Shown here piece by piece: positions 47,736-59,069 of a stretch of 64,000 bases of DNA. The translations under genes and the position numbers were made by a program. Numbering within the stretch: position 1 is the first letter of the stretch; the number at the start of each line of letters is the position of its first letter. The notes below the pieces were generated by a model. That model saw only the letters and a list, made by a program, of their open reading frames with translations, was not told the DNA's origin and did not search any database. This DNA comes from Diphasiastrum complanatum (taxonomy: Eukaryota > Streptophyta > Lycopodiopsida > Lycopodiales > Lycopodiaceae). Location of the stretch: positions 98,795-162,794 of the forward strand of contig MU831571.1 of the NCBI GenBank assembly GCA_029204225.1, written 5' to 3'.

Positions 47736-49600
47736 GGTTTCTTTGATCATTTGCCCTACGACACAAATCCTCTTTCTTTGATAATTTTGTTTCTTTTAAA
47801 CAATAGAACACATTCTTGAAGCAAATCAATATGGAGATGAAAATTAGACAATTTAGCAATATACTCAAAAAAACAATGTCCCTCGACATTATCATTATAT
47901 ATTTTGTTTCTGAACTTGTCATATTATATAATAAAATGCATTAGAAACATGATCAAAAATATTTTCTTGAAAATTTTGTAATAAATATTTTGCTAAAATA
48001 AATAAATTTTAAGTTTCTTGAATAGTCTACAATTGACACATCTTTCTTTCTTGATGGCATCTGAAGGGAACCGATTTTTTATCTCTTTTTTTATGAAAGA
48101 GATGTCACATTAACATGAGAGAATGGTCGTTAAAATTCTTGGAGTATTCAAGAACATAGTATCTCAAATTTTTGAACCTCACTCGATTAAAAAATTCTAG
48201 TTAGCCATACATGTAACCAATATGGTAGGTGACCTAACAAAAAAAGGCTTCCGGTTTGAAAATTTGACAAATTTCTCTCTCATATGTAGCATTCCTTATA
48301 GGGCCTTTTTGGAGTTCGAACCTTCTTTAATGCTATAACTCGATGTTTCATTCTTTTTCTTTTTTTTTGTGATTTCAACAATTGTTTTGTAAGAAAATTT
48401 AGGAGCCTTTCTCATCTAGATGTAAGGACATTCATGAAGTTTTTAGTCTCAAAGAGAGGTGTCTCTTTGAGAGAGAAACCTTTCATTGCAAACTATCTTT
48501 GTAATTTCAAACCTAAGCATATAGTAAGCTATTGACTTATGGCTACACTTGTAAATATCTCCTCAAGTTTAGCTTGGACCAATATTTTGAAGGAATGTGT
48601 CAAAAGGTTTCTAATATTTAATCAAGTTACATTCTACTTAAAAAATCTTTTCATTTAGTTATTATAATCAATTACTATAATGATAATTATCAAGTAGTTG
48701 TAAGAGACATATAATAAGATATCATTCAAAAGTGCATACACATTTTTCTTTGAAAACTCTCAAACAATTGTCACACGAAATTTCAAGCATCAACATAGAG
48801 CAATAGCTCTATTGCAGCTGAATAATAGAAAAGTGGAAACATCTTAATTGCAAAATTGAAGATGTTATTTAGTGAAATTTTACAAAAGGAGATGCCAACA
48901 AAAAAATGAACCAATATAATATTTTGAATACTAGAAGCATGTTGAGTTTTAAAAGAGCTACTGAAACAAAAGTTTACTTGTTTGTATGATGTTATTTAGA
49001 GCATTAGAGGTTCTTTTTTTGTACAAATGGAGACAACAACAAGAAATGGAAACCATCTTACTATTAGCCAATCTACCCAAAATCTAGGCACATATATTGA
49101 GCAACCATCAAGCACTCCATTTGGATAGCTAGGAACAACTGGATGTTATCCTCTAAGTTATTTTCTTAAATTTGTGGCCTTAGTTTCTTGATTAGTCGAT
49201 AGTAAAAGTGTCTATGTGGTTGAATAAGGAGCAAAAGAACCTACAAATTTCATGTTCAAAAATGATAATGAGACAATGAATTGATGACGATAAATGCATT
49301 GTACCCCAAGCAAGTGAGAGAAACTCAATATGTTGGTCTTGGCACCAATATATGAACGATAACGTGGACATATATGCCTATGGATGTGACCTATTCCTAC
49401 TTTTGGACACTAACAAAAGTGAGTAGGGATGTTGTAAAATTTGTCCCACAATATGCATGATGGAATTGATGGTCAATTGTGTGGATGGACTATTGTTTCA
49501 TATGGTTGACTTAAATGGAAGACATATGATAGGTAATGGTTGTTGAATTTCACATGTGTGGGAGTTCCCTAAAGTGTGATTATGATCTCCTAAGACTTGT
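47736..49600. other. AT-rich intergenic, no gene seen
   Basis: No coding frame or element boundary recognised. Confidence 0.4.
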
Positions 49601-50255
49601 GATTGGCATAGATTGAAATCCAAGATTTATCTCAGAAAACTAAGGCAAGAGCACTTTGTAACATGCATATATCAAACATACAAGTACATTCACACGTGTG
49701 GAGACTTGTGGATCAAAAAACTAAGCGTGGAAAAGCCTTCCTCTCGGGTACAGAGAGAAACCAACAATCAATCCTCGAGTAGAGAGAGAAAGCCAATTTG
49801 ACTCGAAATGTAGAAACTCACATTAACTCCAAAAAACTCATAACACAAATGAACCTATTACATCCTCTAATAGGAACTTGAGGAAAAAAGTGCTTGATTT
49901 TCATTGGACCCCTTATTCTCCTCCTCTGAATATGATCGGTTGAGTGACTTATGAGTCCTTAAACTTGATTGGACCAAATTGGTGAAAATCCCTCTTTTGA
50001 TTGGTCACTAGATCTCATGCCAACACATAGGAATGAGTCACATATCCAACCTAATCTTGACACTTTTAGCAAGCCTATGCTAGCTCGAGCCACATCAAAT
50101 GTTACTTTTGGCCTAATCATGGAATTAGAAGTGTACTTGCTCGAGTTGCCTTAGTAAGCCAAAATTGGTCCTATCACCTACTTACACATAGATGGACATA
50201 GAAAAATTTTCTAAACCCCTAGACTAAACATAGATAGATTTTTCAATTTTTCACA
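49601..50255 (-). repeat. Copia 3' LTR, minus strand (outer end uncertain)
   Basis: On the minus strand it starts TGTGAAAAATTGAAAAATC at 50255, next to the pol tail of the copia element at 50279. Contains ctctcgggtacagagagaaa, a block also present, reversed, in the solo LTR at about 51178-51198, and CACACGTGTG at 49691-49700. The outer end near 49600 is a guess. Confidence 0.6.
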
Positions 50256-50278
50256 CTACTCCTAAAAAGTTATCTATT

Positions 50279-51917
50279 CTAATTAAGCACATATCTTGGA
50301 ATTAAACCAAGATTGGATCTAAGCTTGATGAAAGTACTCTTGATCAATGGCTTGGTGAGAAGATCGGCAATACATGAAGATGATTCAATGTGCTCCAAGT
50401 TGATCTCTTCTCCAATAAGCTTTTCCCTTACAAAATGATGTGCAACTTCAATATATTTTCTCCTTGCATGAAAGATTAGATTGTTGGCAAAGGCTTGGGC
50501 CGAAATGTTGTCACATTTTATCAAAGGTAGATCTTCCTCCTTGATGCACTTGAGATCCAATAATAGTCTTTTGATCCATAGCACCTCTTTTGTTGTTGTT
50601 GTAAGGGCCTTATACTCAGCCTCACATGATGATAGAGAAATAGTATCTTGTTTTTTGGAAAGCCAAGATATGAGATTTGTGAAGATTATTAAAATATTAT
50701 CTTCCTATCTCGAGTTTGGGATCATGTCCATGATAATTTCCACTAGATTTCATGTTGTACATATAAGGAGTGTGAATTGAGCACATATCCTTCTAGTGTA
50801 GCTCGGATTTGAGTTAAATAGGTTCAATTATGATGACATGCAGATGTTTTGATAGCATGCAAAGTCTTATTGTATGCATGCAAGCCACATGCAATCAGTG
50901 CATGCAACATGCAAAGTAGTCTATATGATCTACACATGTCTAGGCAATTTTATGAGTTGACATGCAGTACATGCACCATACATGCATGCAGTTACACATG
51001 TGGATCTCTGGTAGGTGAATTAGTTCAGTTAAGTGGACTTTTCATGCAACTCCACTGTAGGAATTCGAGTCTCTCTCATGTAGGGAAAGCTGGGCATGTT
51101 TTGCCATATTGTGAATATTGAGATTTTGGTGTTTTGGACTCATTCTCTCTCTACCCGAGTTTTCTATGTATGATTTTCTCTCTCTACCCGAGAGCAGCCT
51201 CTTTTTTTTCCATACTGAACACTTAGAATTATTTCTGACATTCATTTCTCATAGTGAAGAGTTAGATTTTTTCATCAGATGTATGCCATTGTGCTCTTGC
51301 CTTAGACTTTTCAAGCATATTGTTCTTTGATCAATCTTGTGCAATCACAACACCTCAGTAAAATCCTGTAGGGTGTGTGGTGAAGTTCACACGTGCTAAA
51401 AACTTCACAAGATTTCCTCCAAAAATATATAGTGTAAGCACTTGTGGATTTTTGATCCACCTTGTCACTAGCAAAATCCAAGTCCGAGTAGCCAAGTATA
51501 GATAGATCTTCACTTTTGTAGAGCAATCCATAATCATGTGTTGAAGATATATACCTCAAGACTCTCTTGGCTGATTTCCAATGAAAGATCTTGGGATCTT
51601 GTATGGATTGACTGAGCTTGTGCACACAATAGCTCAAATCGGGCCTAGTGATGGTCAACCAAATCAAGGAGCCAATAAGACTCCTAAAAAGGGTGATGTC
51701 CTCGAAGAATCTTTCATCTCCCTTATTAGGATCTTTTATATTATCCACCGTAGGTGTGTCTATGCTCTTACAATTCTCATATGAAACTTTTTCTCCATTG
51801 ATAGAGCATATCTAGATTGACTTATAAAAGCATAATCATGACAAAGATCAATCTCTAGGCCTAGAATGTAGTGTAGTTCTCCTAGATCTTGCACTTTGAA
51901 CTCACTACCAAGTGCAC
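50279..51917 (-). pseudogene. Minus-strand copia late RT and RNase H, split by a solo LTR
   Basis: Minus strand. From 51917: GSEFKVQDLGELHYILGLE, a small lesion near 51750, FFEDITLFRSLIGSLIWLT, RPDLSYCVHKLSQSIQ, RNase H YSDLDFASDK (the usual SDADWAG) and AYTIYFWRK. The frame is interrupted at 51409 by a solo LTR and resumes at 50672 with ISWLSKKQDTISLSS, EAEYKAL, LWIKRLLLDLKCIKEED, NISAQAFANNLIFHARRKYIE, ADLLTKPLIKS, ending 50279. Removing the LTR and one target duplication restores the coding order (GGN then LISW), which fixes the insertion site. RT catalytic half is absent. Confidence 0.92.
50673..51414 (+). mobile_element. Solo copia LTR with target duplication AGATT
   Basis: 732-bp LTR at 50678-51409, starting TGTGAAGATTATT and ending AACTTCACA (terminal inverted TGTGAAG/CTTCACA), flanked by AGATT at 50673-50677 and 51410-51414. 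Orientation is plus, judged by the matching LTR at 51918-52518 that is followed by a primer site. No internal sequence: the product of LTR-LTR recombination. It sits inside the minus-strand copia RNase H. Confidence 0.93.
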
Positions 51918-52518
51918 TATTTGAGTTAGATAGGTTCGATTATGATGACATGTAGATGTTTTGATAGCATGCAAAGTCTTACTGTACGCATGCAAGCCAC
52001 ATGCAATCAGTGCATGCAACATGCAAAGTAGTTTCTGTGATCTACACATGTCTAGGCAATTTTATGAGTTGACATGCAGTACATGCACCATACATGCATG
52101 CAGTTACACTTGTGGATCTCTGGTATGTGAATTAGTTCAGTTAAGTGGACTTTCCATGCAACTCCACTGTAGGAATTCGAGTCTCTCTCATGTAGGGAAA
52201 GTTGGGCATGTTTTGCCATATTGTGAATATTGAGATTTTGGTGTTTTGGACTCATTCTCTCTCTACCCGAGTTTTCTACGTATAATTTTCTCTCTCTACC
52301 CGAGAGCAGCCTCTTTTTCCCATACTGAACACTTAGAATTATTTCTGACATTCATTTCTCATAGTGAAAGTTAGATTTTTTCATTAGATGTATGCCATTG
52401 TGCTCTTGTCTTAGATTTTTCAAGCATATTGTTCTTTGATCAATCTTGTGCAATCACAACACCTCAGTAAGATCCTATAGGATTTGTGGTGAAGTTCACA
52501 CGTGCTAAAAACTTCACA
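51918..52518 (+). repeat. 5' LTR, 5'-truncated
   Basis: From TTTGAGTTAGATAGG, matching the solo LTR from 50808 onward, and ending AACTTCACA. Its left edge abuts late-RT codons of the minus-strand element. Confidence 0.9.
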
Positions 52519-52529
52519 TGGTATCAGAG
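52519..52529 (+). other. Primer binding site
   Basis: TGGTATCAGAG immediately after the LTR. Confidence 0.88.
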
Positions 52530-53292
52530 CTTCATGCTTTGAAGAGTTGAGGGTGTATACATCAGATCATCAGTGTTTTTGCTTGCAGGAACTCAGATTT
52601 TGTAGAAGAATTCAAACTCGCTGAGAAACAAGCAATCTGTGGACCATAAGTGGATCAAATCAAGGCTGATCTGATCCAGCGGAACTCTGTACGGACAGAG
52701 AGCTCACACGTGTGAAATCAACCCTCATTAATGAGTGCTACTTCTCAAGGAATGATCCAAATTTGATGTTCTATAGCTTGTTGGATAGGTATTGAAGAGT
52801 ACAATGTGTTGCTCTTGTTTCTAAATCAATTTGATTTGTTTTTAGAAGAGTTTTAGACAATCAGAGAGTTTAAGAGAATACTCAACTCGTGGGATATGCC
52901 AAAGTGAGCACACATCTATCTTTTTCACCATTCTCATCACTTTTCACTGTCAATCAAGTAGGATTGGATAGAAGTGAGTGTTCTGAGGTCTTAGACTTTT
53001 CATTTCACACGTAATATTGTTTTTGAGTTGAAAGTAAGTTCCTAGAGAGTTTATCAGTACATTGAAACTCGTGGGAGAGATAGACTTCTTGCTTGCATGT
53101 GCTTCTTCTTTTGTGACTGAAGCAAGATCCAAATTCAAGATAGATTGATTTTTTGTATTGAGAATTTGTTCTCACATCTGTTGCTAGATTTCATAGGGTG
53201 GATCAACATCTATGTTAGATCCTAGATTGAGATAGCAAGCAACATCCTTTCAACTCCATTTTTTATCATTACTAGAATTTTTCACCAAGAAG
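52530..53292 (+). other. Copia 5' leader
   Basis: About 760 bp, no coding frame; carries CACACGTGTG at 52705-52714. Confidence 0.6.
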
Positions 53293-55488
53293 ATGTCTTC
53301 ATCTGGTTCACATTTCTTAGAGCACAATGAGAGATTAACATCTTCCAATTATGCAATGTGGAAGATCATAATGGAATCATTGTTGATTCTACATGATGTA
53401 ATGGATATTGTAAGTGAAGCTGAAGAAGAACCTGCTGCACCTAATAAAGTTGCAGCATTCCACAAAAGAACCAGAATTGCCCTTCATTTTATAAAAATGA
53501 ATTTTACCAATGAAGTGTTAAGAGAGATCAGTACATGCACCACTGCCAAGGAAGCTTGGGATACTCTAAAAATAATCTATGAAATAAAAAATACTTCTAG
53601 ATTGCTTACACTTAGAAACCAAATATTTCTAAGTTATCAGAGAGTAGATGAGAGTGCTTCATCATACGTCATGAGAGTTAAGGATCTTCATCAAGAGTTA
53701 GCTGGTATTAGTGATGCTCTTAAGAACACTGAACTTGTTCAAGTAGTCCTAAATGGACTTAGAGATGAGTATGACAATATTGTGCAGACTTATGCTGTTA
53801 GAGAGGATCTTCCATCCTTGGAAACACTGCAAGGTGTTCTCATTGCTGAAGAAAGCAGACAAGAGAACAAGATGTTGAGAATCAATAGACTTTTATTGAA
53901 AGATGGTGGAGATGACAAAGCACTCTTCATCAGAGACAAGTCAAGAGGTAAGGGCAAAGGACAACAACACTTCAAGAAGGACAAAGCCAAAGAAGGTGGT
54001 GAGGATCAGTCCTCACAAGGTGCAACATCCAGTGGCAAGAAGAGGCTGTCAAAGATCAGGTATTTTTTCTGTGGAAAGAAAGGACATTATGCATCAAACT
54101 GTTTCAAGAAGAAGAACCAATCTAAGCAAGCTAACCTTACTAATGAGGATGAGTGTGAGGGTGTAGAGAGTGAAAGTGAGGATTCATTAATGATGTCTAC
54201 TTTTTCATCTTTTCCTTTTAAGAATGAAAAAGTCTGGTGGATAGATAATGGGGCAAGTTCCCACATGTCTAGTTCTAGGAACTCTTTCACTAATCTCATG
54301 CCATATCTAGGTGCAAAAAAGTCAATCTATACTGCTAATGATGTAGAGTGTAGGATTGAAGGAATAGGTAGCATTCCATTACATGCATCATCATCAAAAT
54401 CTTTTCGCTTACATGATGTACTGTATGTACCTAAATTGACTAAGAATCTCATTAGTGTAGAACAGTTGTTTGATAGTGGATTGGATGTCAAGTTTCAAGT
54501 TGACAAGTGTATAATCTCAAGAGAAAATGAAGTTATTGCTAGAGGATCTAGAATTGTTAAGTTGGGAGAGTGCCAACATTTCAGATATTGCTTATGAGAC
54601 CAAGGTTCTACAGGAGGATCTGTGGCATAAGAGATTGGGTCATCCCAATTTCAAAGCCATGCTATCGATGGTCAAAGAAGGAAAAGTTGTTGGTCTACCA
54701 AAGACACTGTCAAAGGAGCATCTACCTTGTGAAGCTTGTGTGCTGGCAAAGTCACGCAGAAGGCCTTTTCCTAGATCAAGTATCAAGACAAAGCAACCAT
54801 TTGAACTTTACACTCAGATGTTCATTTCTCATCAATTAAGAGCAAAGGAGGAGCCAACTGCTTTGTCTCTTTTGTAGATGATTATACAAGACATTCTTGG
54901 ATCTATATGTTGTCTTCAAAAGCCATGGTTTATGATGTTTTTCTTACTTTTAAAGCTTATGTAGAGAAGCAGTTTCCTTTCAAGATAAAAGCTTTAAGAA
55001 GTGATAGTGGAGAAGAATTTACTTCCAATAAGTTTAAAGACTTTTGTGAGAGAGAGGGTATTCAAAGAGAGTTCTCTTGTTCATATACTCCTCATCAAAA
55101 AGGAGTTGCTGAGAGAAAAAATAGAACTTTGTGTGAATGTGCAAAAGCCATTAGGCTGGAAGCTTCTCTGCCTAAAGAATTTTGGAGAGAGGCAGATGCA
55201 TGTGCAAACTATCTTTGTAATAGGCTTCCAAATCTTGCAATAGGAGGAAAAACACCATTTGAGGTATTGTATAAGAAAAAGTCTAAGGTAGATCATCTTA
55301 GGATTTTTGGTTGTGTATGCTTTGTGCATGTACCTCTAGAAACTAGGAAGAAGGAAAATCCTAGTGCAGTAAAAGGAATTTTTGTAGGTTATGCATCTAC
55401 TAAAAAAACATACACGATTTATTTGCCCTCTACTGACAAAAATGTTGTTAGTAGAGATGTGGTCTTCCATGAAGATCAGAAATTTAAC
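53293..55488 (+). pseudogene. Copia gag-protease-integrase
   Basis: A 434-codon frame from MSSSGSHFLEHNERL: gag with NYAMWKIIMESLLIL, LHFIKMNFTNEVLREIS and DELVQVVLNGLRDEYDN-type wording (ELVQVVLNGLRDEYD); a zinc knuckle YFFCGKKGHYASNC with Tyr in place of the first Cys; and protease WWIDNGASSHMSS, where the usual DSGA reads DNGA. A one-base shift near 54565 and a compensating one near 54815 bracket the integrase zinc finger (LWHKRLGHPNFKAML, CEACVLAKSRRRPF). The gag frame then resumes: RSDSGEEFTSNKF, HQKGVAERKNRTLCECAKAI, FGCVCFVHVPLE and VVSRDVVFHED. DDE residues of integrase are readable. It stops at about 55488 without RT. Confidence 0.92.
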
Positions 55489-56840
55489 TTGGATGATAGG
55501 TGTCTTTCCTCCAAGAGCAAGATGAGAGAGTCTATTGCAAAGATATTTGGCACGATTGATGGCCTCTCCCCCAAAATCCTTAAGCAAGGATGCTTCAATT
55601 CTCAAAGCTTTGGCACACTCACATAGGGATCTATTGTTCCTCTCGGCCACCCCATTTTGGGAAGGGGAATAGGCACAAGAGAACTTTCTTTTGATTCCTT
55701 CTTGCTCACAAAAATCATGGAACTTGTTGGAGATGTACTCTCCACCACCATCACATCTCAAAGCTTTGATCTTCAAAGAGAATTGCTTCGCAACATAAAC
55801 TCTGAGGTTGAGGAAATAATCAAAACCATGGATTTTGAAGATAGAAGATATAACCATGTAAATCTTGTGTAGTCATCAATAAAGGTAACAAAACAAGTGG
55901 CTCCTCCCTTGATTTTGCATTATGAGAAATGCACATCCGAGTGCAACGGCTCCAAAGGATGTGAAGTCTTTGCTCCATTGGAGTATCTATGCTCTTAGAA
56001 TTTTCCATATGGAATTTTTTCAACATAGAGTGAGCATATCTAGATTGGCATATAAAAACATGATCTTCATAAAAATCACTCTCTAGGCCTAGGATGTAAT
56101 GTATTTCTCCTAGATCTTGCATTTTAAACTCACATCCAAGTGCTAGCTTAGTTTCACCAACTAGCTTGATACAACTACCACAAAGAATAATGTCATCAAC
56201 ATAAATTAAAAGAATGACAATATTACTATCAACAAACTTTAGATACATGGAAGGATCATAGTCACTAAGAGTAAATCCAAGTGAGATAAGGAAAGAATTA
56301 AGTCTTGAATACCATGATCTTGGTGCTTGCTTGAGTCCATAAAGACTTTTGAAGAGCAAGCACACTTTGGACTCATCCTTGATGAATCCTTGAGGTTGTT
56401 CCATATAGATCTCCTCTTCAAGATAACCATTTAGAAAAGCATTGGATACATCTAATTGGAACACCTTCCACTTAAAGAAACAAGCAAGAGAAATACGAAT
56501 TCTTATTGTCACCATCTTTGCAACGGGTGCAAAGGTCCCCTCATAATCAAGGCCATGGATTTGAGCAAATCCTTTGGCACATAATCTTGCTTTATACTTG
56601 TTGATGGTGCCATCATGATTGTACTTGATCCGAAATACCCACTTGCAACCAATCACATGCTTGTTAGATGGAGGATCCACAAGCTCCCAAGTATTGTTGG
56701 TGATCAATGCATCATACTCTTGCTTCATGGCATCATATCACTCCTTGGTATTGAGTGCCTCGTGTACATTCTTTGGCTCTTCATGAGAGACATAAATAAC
56801 ATAATTATTGGAATCAAGATCCACTTGTTTGCCTTTGTCA
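55488..56840 (-). pseudogene. Minus-strand copia with RT upstream of integrase (rearranged)
   Basis: Read on the minus strand from 56840: MKQEYDALITNNTWELVDPP, KWVFRIKYNHDGT, KARLCAKGFAQIHGLDYEGT, FQLDVSNAFLNGYLEEEIYM, SLYGLKQAPRSWYSRLNSF, the catalytic YVDDIILCG, and MQDLGEIHYILGLE up to SIDTPMEQ at about 55975. There RT stops and integrase begins: HSDVHFS in a shifted frame, FIDDYTRF-like wording, ALRCDGGGEYISNKFHDFC, NGVAERNNRSLCECAKAL and YLCNRLSHLALGGKTP, ending about 55488. Copia order is integrase before RT, so two partial copies have been joined. The RT active site is intact, but the unit lacks gag, protease and RNase H. Confidence 0.9.
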
Positions 56841-56844
56841 ACAA

Positions 56845-57325
56845 ATCTCGACCGGAGCCCTGTCTCAAATCTCGACCAAAGCCCCTGTCTCAAATCTCAA
56901 CCGGAGCCAGTCCATCCCATCTCGACCGACGCCATCTATCAATCTCAACCGGAGCACATCCATCAAATCTCAACCGACGCCCCTTAACCCTGTCTGAAAT
57001 CTCAACCGACACTGTTTCTTCCATTTTTTCACCATGTCATCCAACCCCAGTTTCAGTTTCCAACGACCCCGAGGCAAATAAGCTCGACATCCAGATGTGC
57101 AAGGTAGATCTTACAGAGATGCAGACCTGGTACCAGCAGGCAGAGTCATTCTTCAAGGCAATTGAGTTCCAGATCCATATCCTGACGGGATATCAAAGCC
57201 CGTACCTGGTACATATGGCGTATGCATATTATAATGCGACGGCAAGGTTGTGCCAACTCATAGTTCCCCCTGTCCGGAACTATATTTATAATATATCTTT
57301 TGCGGCGGCCACATCAAAAATCTAG
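56845..57325 (+). mobile_element. Gypsy-like fragment: leader minisatellite plus start of unknown ORF
   Basis: Plus-strand fragment inside the minus-strand copia. 56845-57015 has seven minisatellite units (aatctcgaccggagcc type). 57034-57325 is the second copy of the unknown ORF: MSSNPSF, then after a frame change NDPEANKLDIQMCKVDLTEM, QTWYQQAESFFKAIEFQI, LTGYQSPYLVHMAYAYYN and LIVPPVRNYIYNISFAA. It ends abruptly where copia leader resumes. Compared with 29115 it keeps a few codons that are deleted there. Confidence 0.82.
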
Positions 57326-57880
57326 GAAGATCTAGATTGCAAATCTTAAAATCAATCTTCACCTAAATCTAGTCACCTTGGAAAATGGACCTTGACTAGA
57401 TAACAAAGATTAAGGCTCACAAGAATTGAATCAAACTCACTCAGATCCAAAGGCTCTAACCTTAAGAGGTGTATTAGATTTGATAAGTTTTGATACCAAA
57501 CAATGTCCTAGTTTTCCACCAATTTGACTAGCTTGAACAATTTAAAGAAATTGACATCTATAAATTCACATATCTCAACCAAGATTATACACTCAAATAT
57601 GGACTCCTCCCTATTCAAGGCACTCAATGAGATCACCACACTCTCACAAAGAAAGCTTGACTAGAATCAATTTTAACTTCATACAATCACATGTCAATTC
57701 TACACACAAAAATTGACAATTTTGACCCCTAGAAGCAACACAAGATATCCACGTTTTGACCTCTGATCATACTTGCAAAACCACTATTTTGCCACTTCAA
57801 ACTTAGATCAAAACATTGAATTTCATGATCCAATCTCAAATCTAACCATACAGATTTAAAATCCTTATAGATTTTTCTAC

Positions 57881-57946
57881 ACCTAATGGACACCTAATGT
57901 ACACCTAATGCACACCTAATGTACACCTAATGCACACCTAATGCCT
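57881..57946. repeat. 11-bp tandem repeat, six units
   Basis: ACCTAATG recurs at 57881, 57892, 57903, 57914, 57925 and 57936, exact 11-bp period. The homologous leader at about 47510 lacks this array, so it expanded in this copy. Confidence 0.93.
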
Positions 57947-58177
57947 AAAATCTAATCAAAATCTACAACTTGAGATTACCTAAAAGAAATGGACTCCTCT
58001 CTAGTCTTGCACACTTCCACACGTGGGAAAAATACCTAAGGCTCAAAAATAATAATTGATCTCAAATTTTATTCTACCACTTGTTAGAATATCGCCCTTG
58101 CAAAACTAGTTTTTCGCCTCAAAACTTACTAGTTTTGGACTCAAATCTTGATCAAAAACTCATCCTCTTGTACATGG

Positions 58178-58188
58178 CTGTGATACCA
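58178..58188 (-). other. Primer binding site, variant
   Basis: Minus-strand TGGTATCACAG, one base different from the usual TGGTATCAGAG, two bases inside the LTR edge. Confidence 0.7.
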
Positions 58189-58190
58189 TA

Positions 58191-58857
58191 TGAAAAAAAA
58201 TACAATTAGGACCACAAATGGATTCATTAAATCCACAAGAGTGATGGATTGTATCATTATCAACAATTCTATCACCAAATGCAAGCTCGATTTGATCCTA
58301 TCTTGATATGTAAGCAAGAGAAATCTAGAGAAAAATATAAATGATTAAATAGGCTTCACACATGTGAAACCACAACCTAATGTATGGAGAGATGGCAGAG
58401 AGCAAAGTTCTAACACTAATCAAAGCATTAGGTCCACCCAAGTACATGCAAATAGAGAGGTAGACTTGGTTGATTGAATATCCTCAAAGATCTCTTCAAA
58501 TTGTTCTTACCAAACTAGCTCCAAATTGGAGAATATACATTGAAAAGCTTGAAGCTTGGACTGACCTGACATGTTTCACACGTGGGATAATACATCCACT
58601 TGTCCTTTGGCTCTTCCTGAAGTCTCATACAAATTTATGGCCATCCAGTCAAATTGCACTTCTTGAAAAAATCTAGAATCTGGAAAACTTGCTTTTAACT
58701 TGAAAAATTTGACTCTTTGCCTTAATGGCTCTTGGGATTATGTACAAGCTAACATATGCTTATGCTTCACATGTGGGAACAGGCTCCACACATGTGGAAT
58801 GACATTATGTACATAAAATTGGCCTTAATCAAGATATATTTTGCCATATGTCTCACA
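58191..58857 (-). repeat. Copia 5' LTR, minus strand (probable)
   Basis: Inner edge fixed by the primer site; the outer edge is proposed at 58857, where the minus strand would start TGTGAGACATATGGC. About 667 bp with TG...CA ends. Contains several CACACGTG or CACATGTG motifs (58362, 58573, 58768-58796). No partner LTR in the window. Confidence 0.6.
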
Positions 58858-59069
58858 ATAGACAATAGGATTTTTTAAGATGTCTAAGGTAGACAAATGA
58901 TCAATTCATGCACAAATGTGGCAAAAATGGCAATGGAAGTGGAGGAATGCAAAGTGAAATGGATTGCATGGGATCATATAAAATGGTCATTTAAGATCGA
59001 ATGCCTTACAAAATGGTGGTATTGTCATTGATTTTGATCAAATGATCATCTAGTTGGACTTGAAAAACA
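58858..59069. other. Short unassigned stretch
   Basis: No gene or element recognised. Confidence 0.35.

Larger units (their letters stand above)
51918..55488 (+). mobile_element. Plus-strand copia element, both ends truncated
   Basis: LTR missing its first ~130 bp (51918-52518), primer site, leader, gag, protease and integrase, then an abrupt end at about 55488 against a minus-strand copia. Same family as the solo LTR at 50678-51409, with only scattered differences. RT, RNase H and the 3' LTR are lost. Confidence 0.9.
57326..58188 (-). other. Minus-strand copia 5' leader with 11-bp tandem repeat
   Basis: Homologous to 46761-47735. Carries six copies of an 11-bp unit (ACCTAATGNAC) at 57881-57946. 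Its front is the primer site at 58178-58188. Confidence 0.7.

Noticed and set aside
50849-51121. 90-codon frame conserved between 50849-51121 and 51961-52233
   Set aside because: The conservation comes from the shared LTR, not from coding; frames fall wholly inside LTR sequence.
55490-55620. Apparent plus-strand extension of the copia integrase (DDRCLSSKSKM...)
   Set aside because: It is the antisense of minus-strand integrase codons (NRLSHLALGGKTP); the true plus-strand copia ends near 55488.
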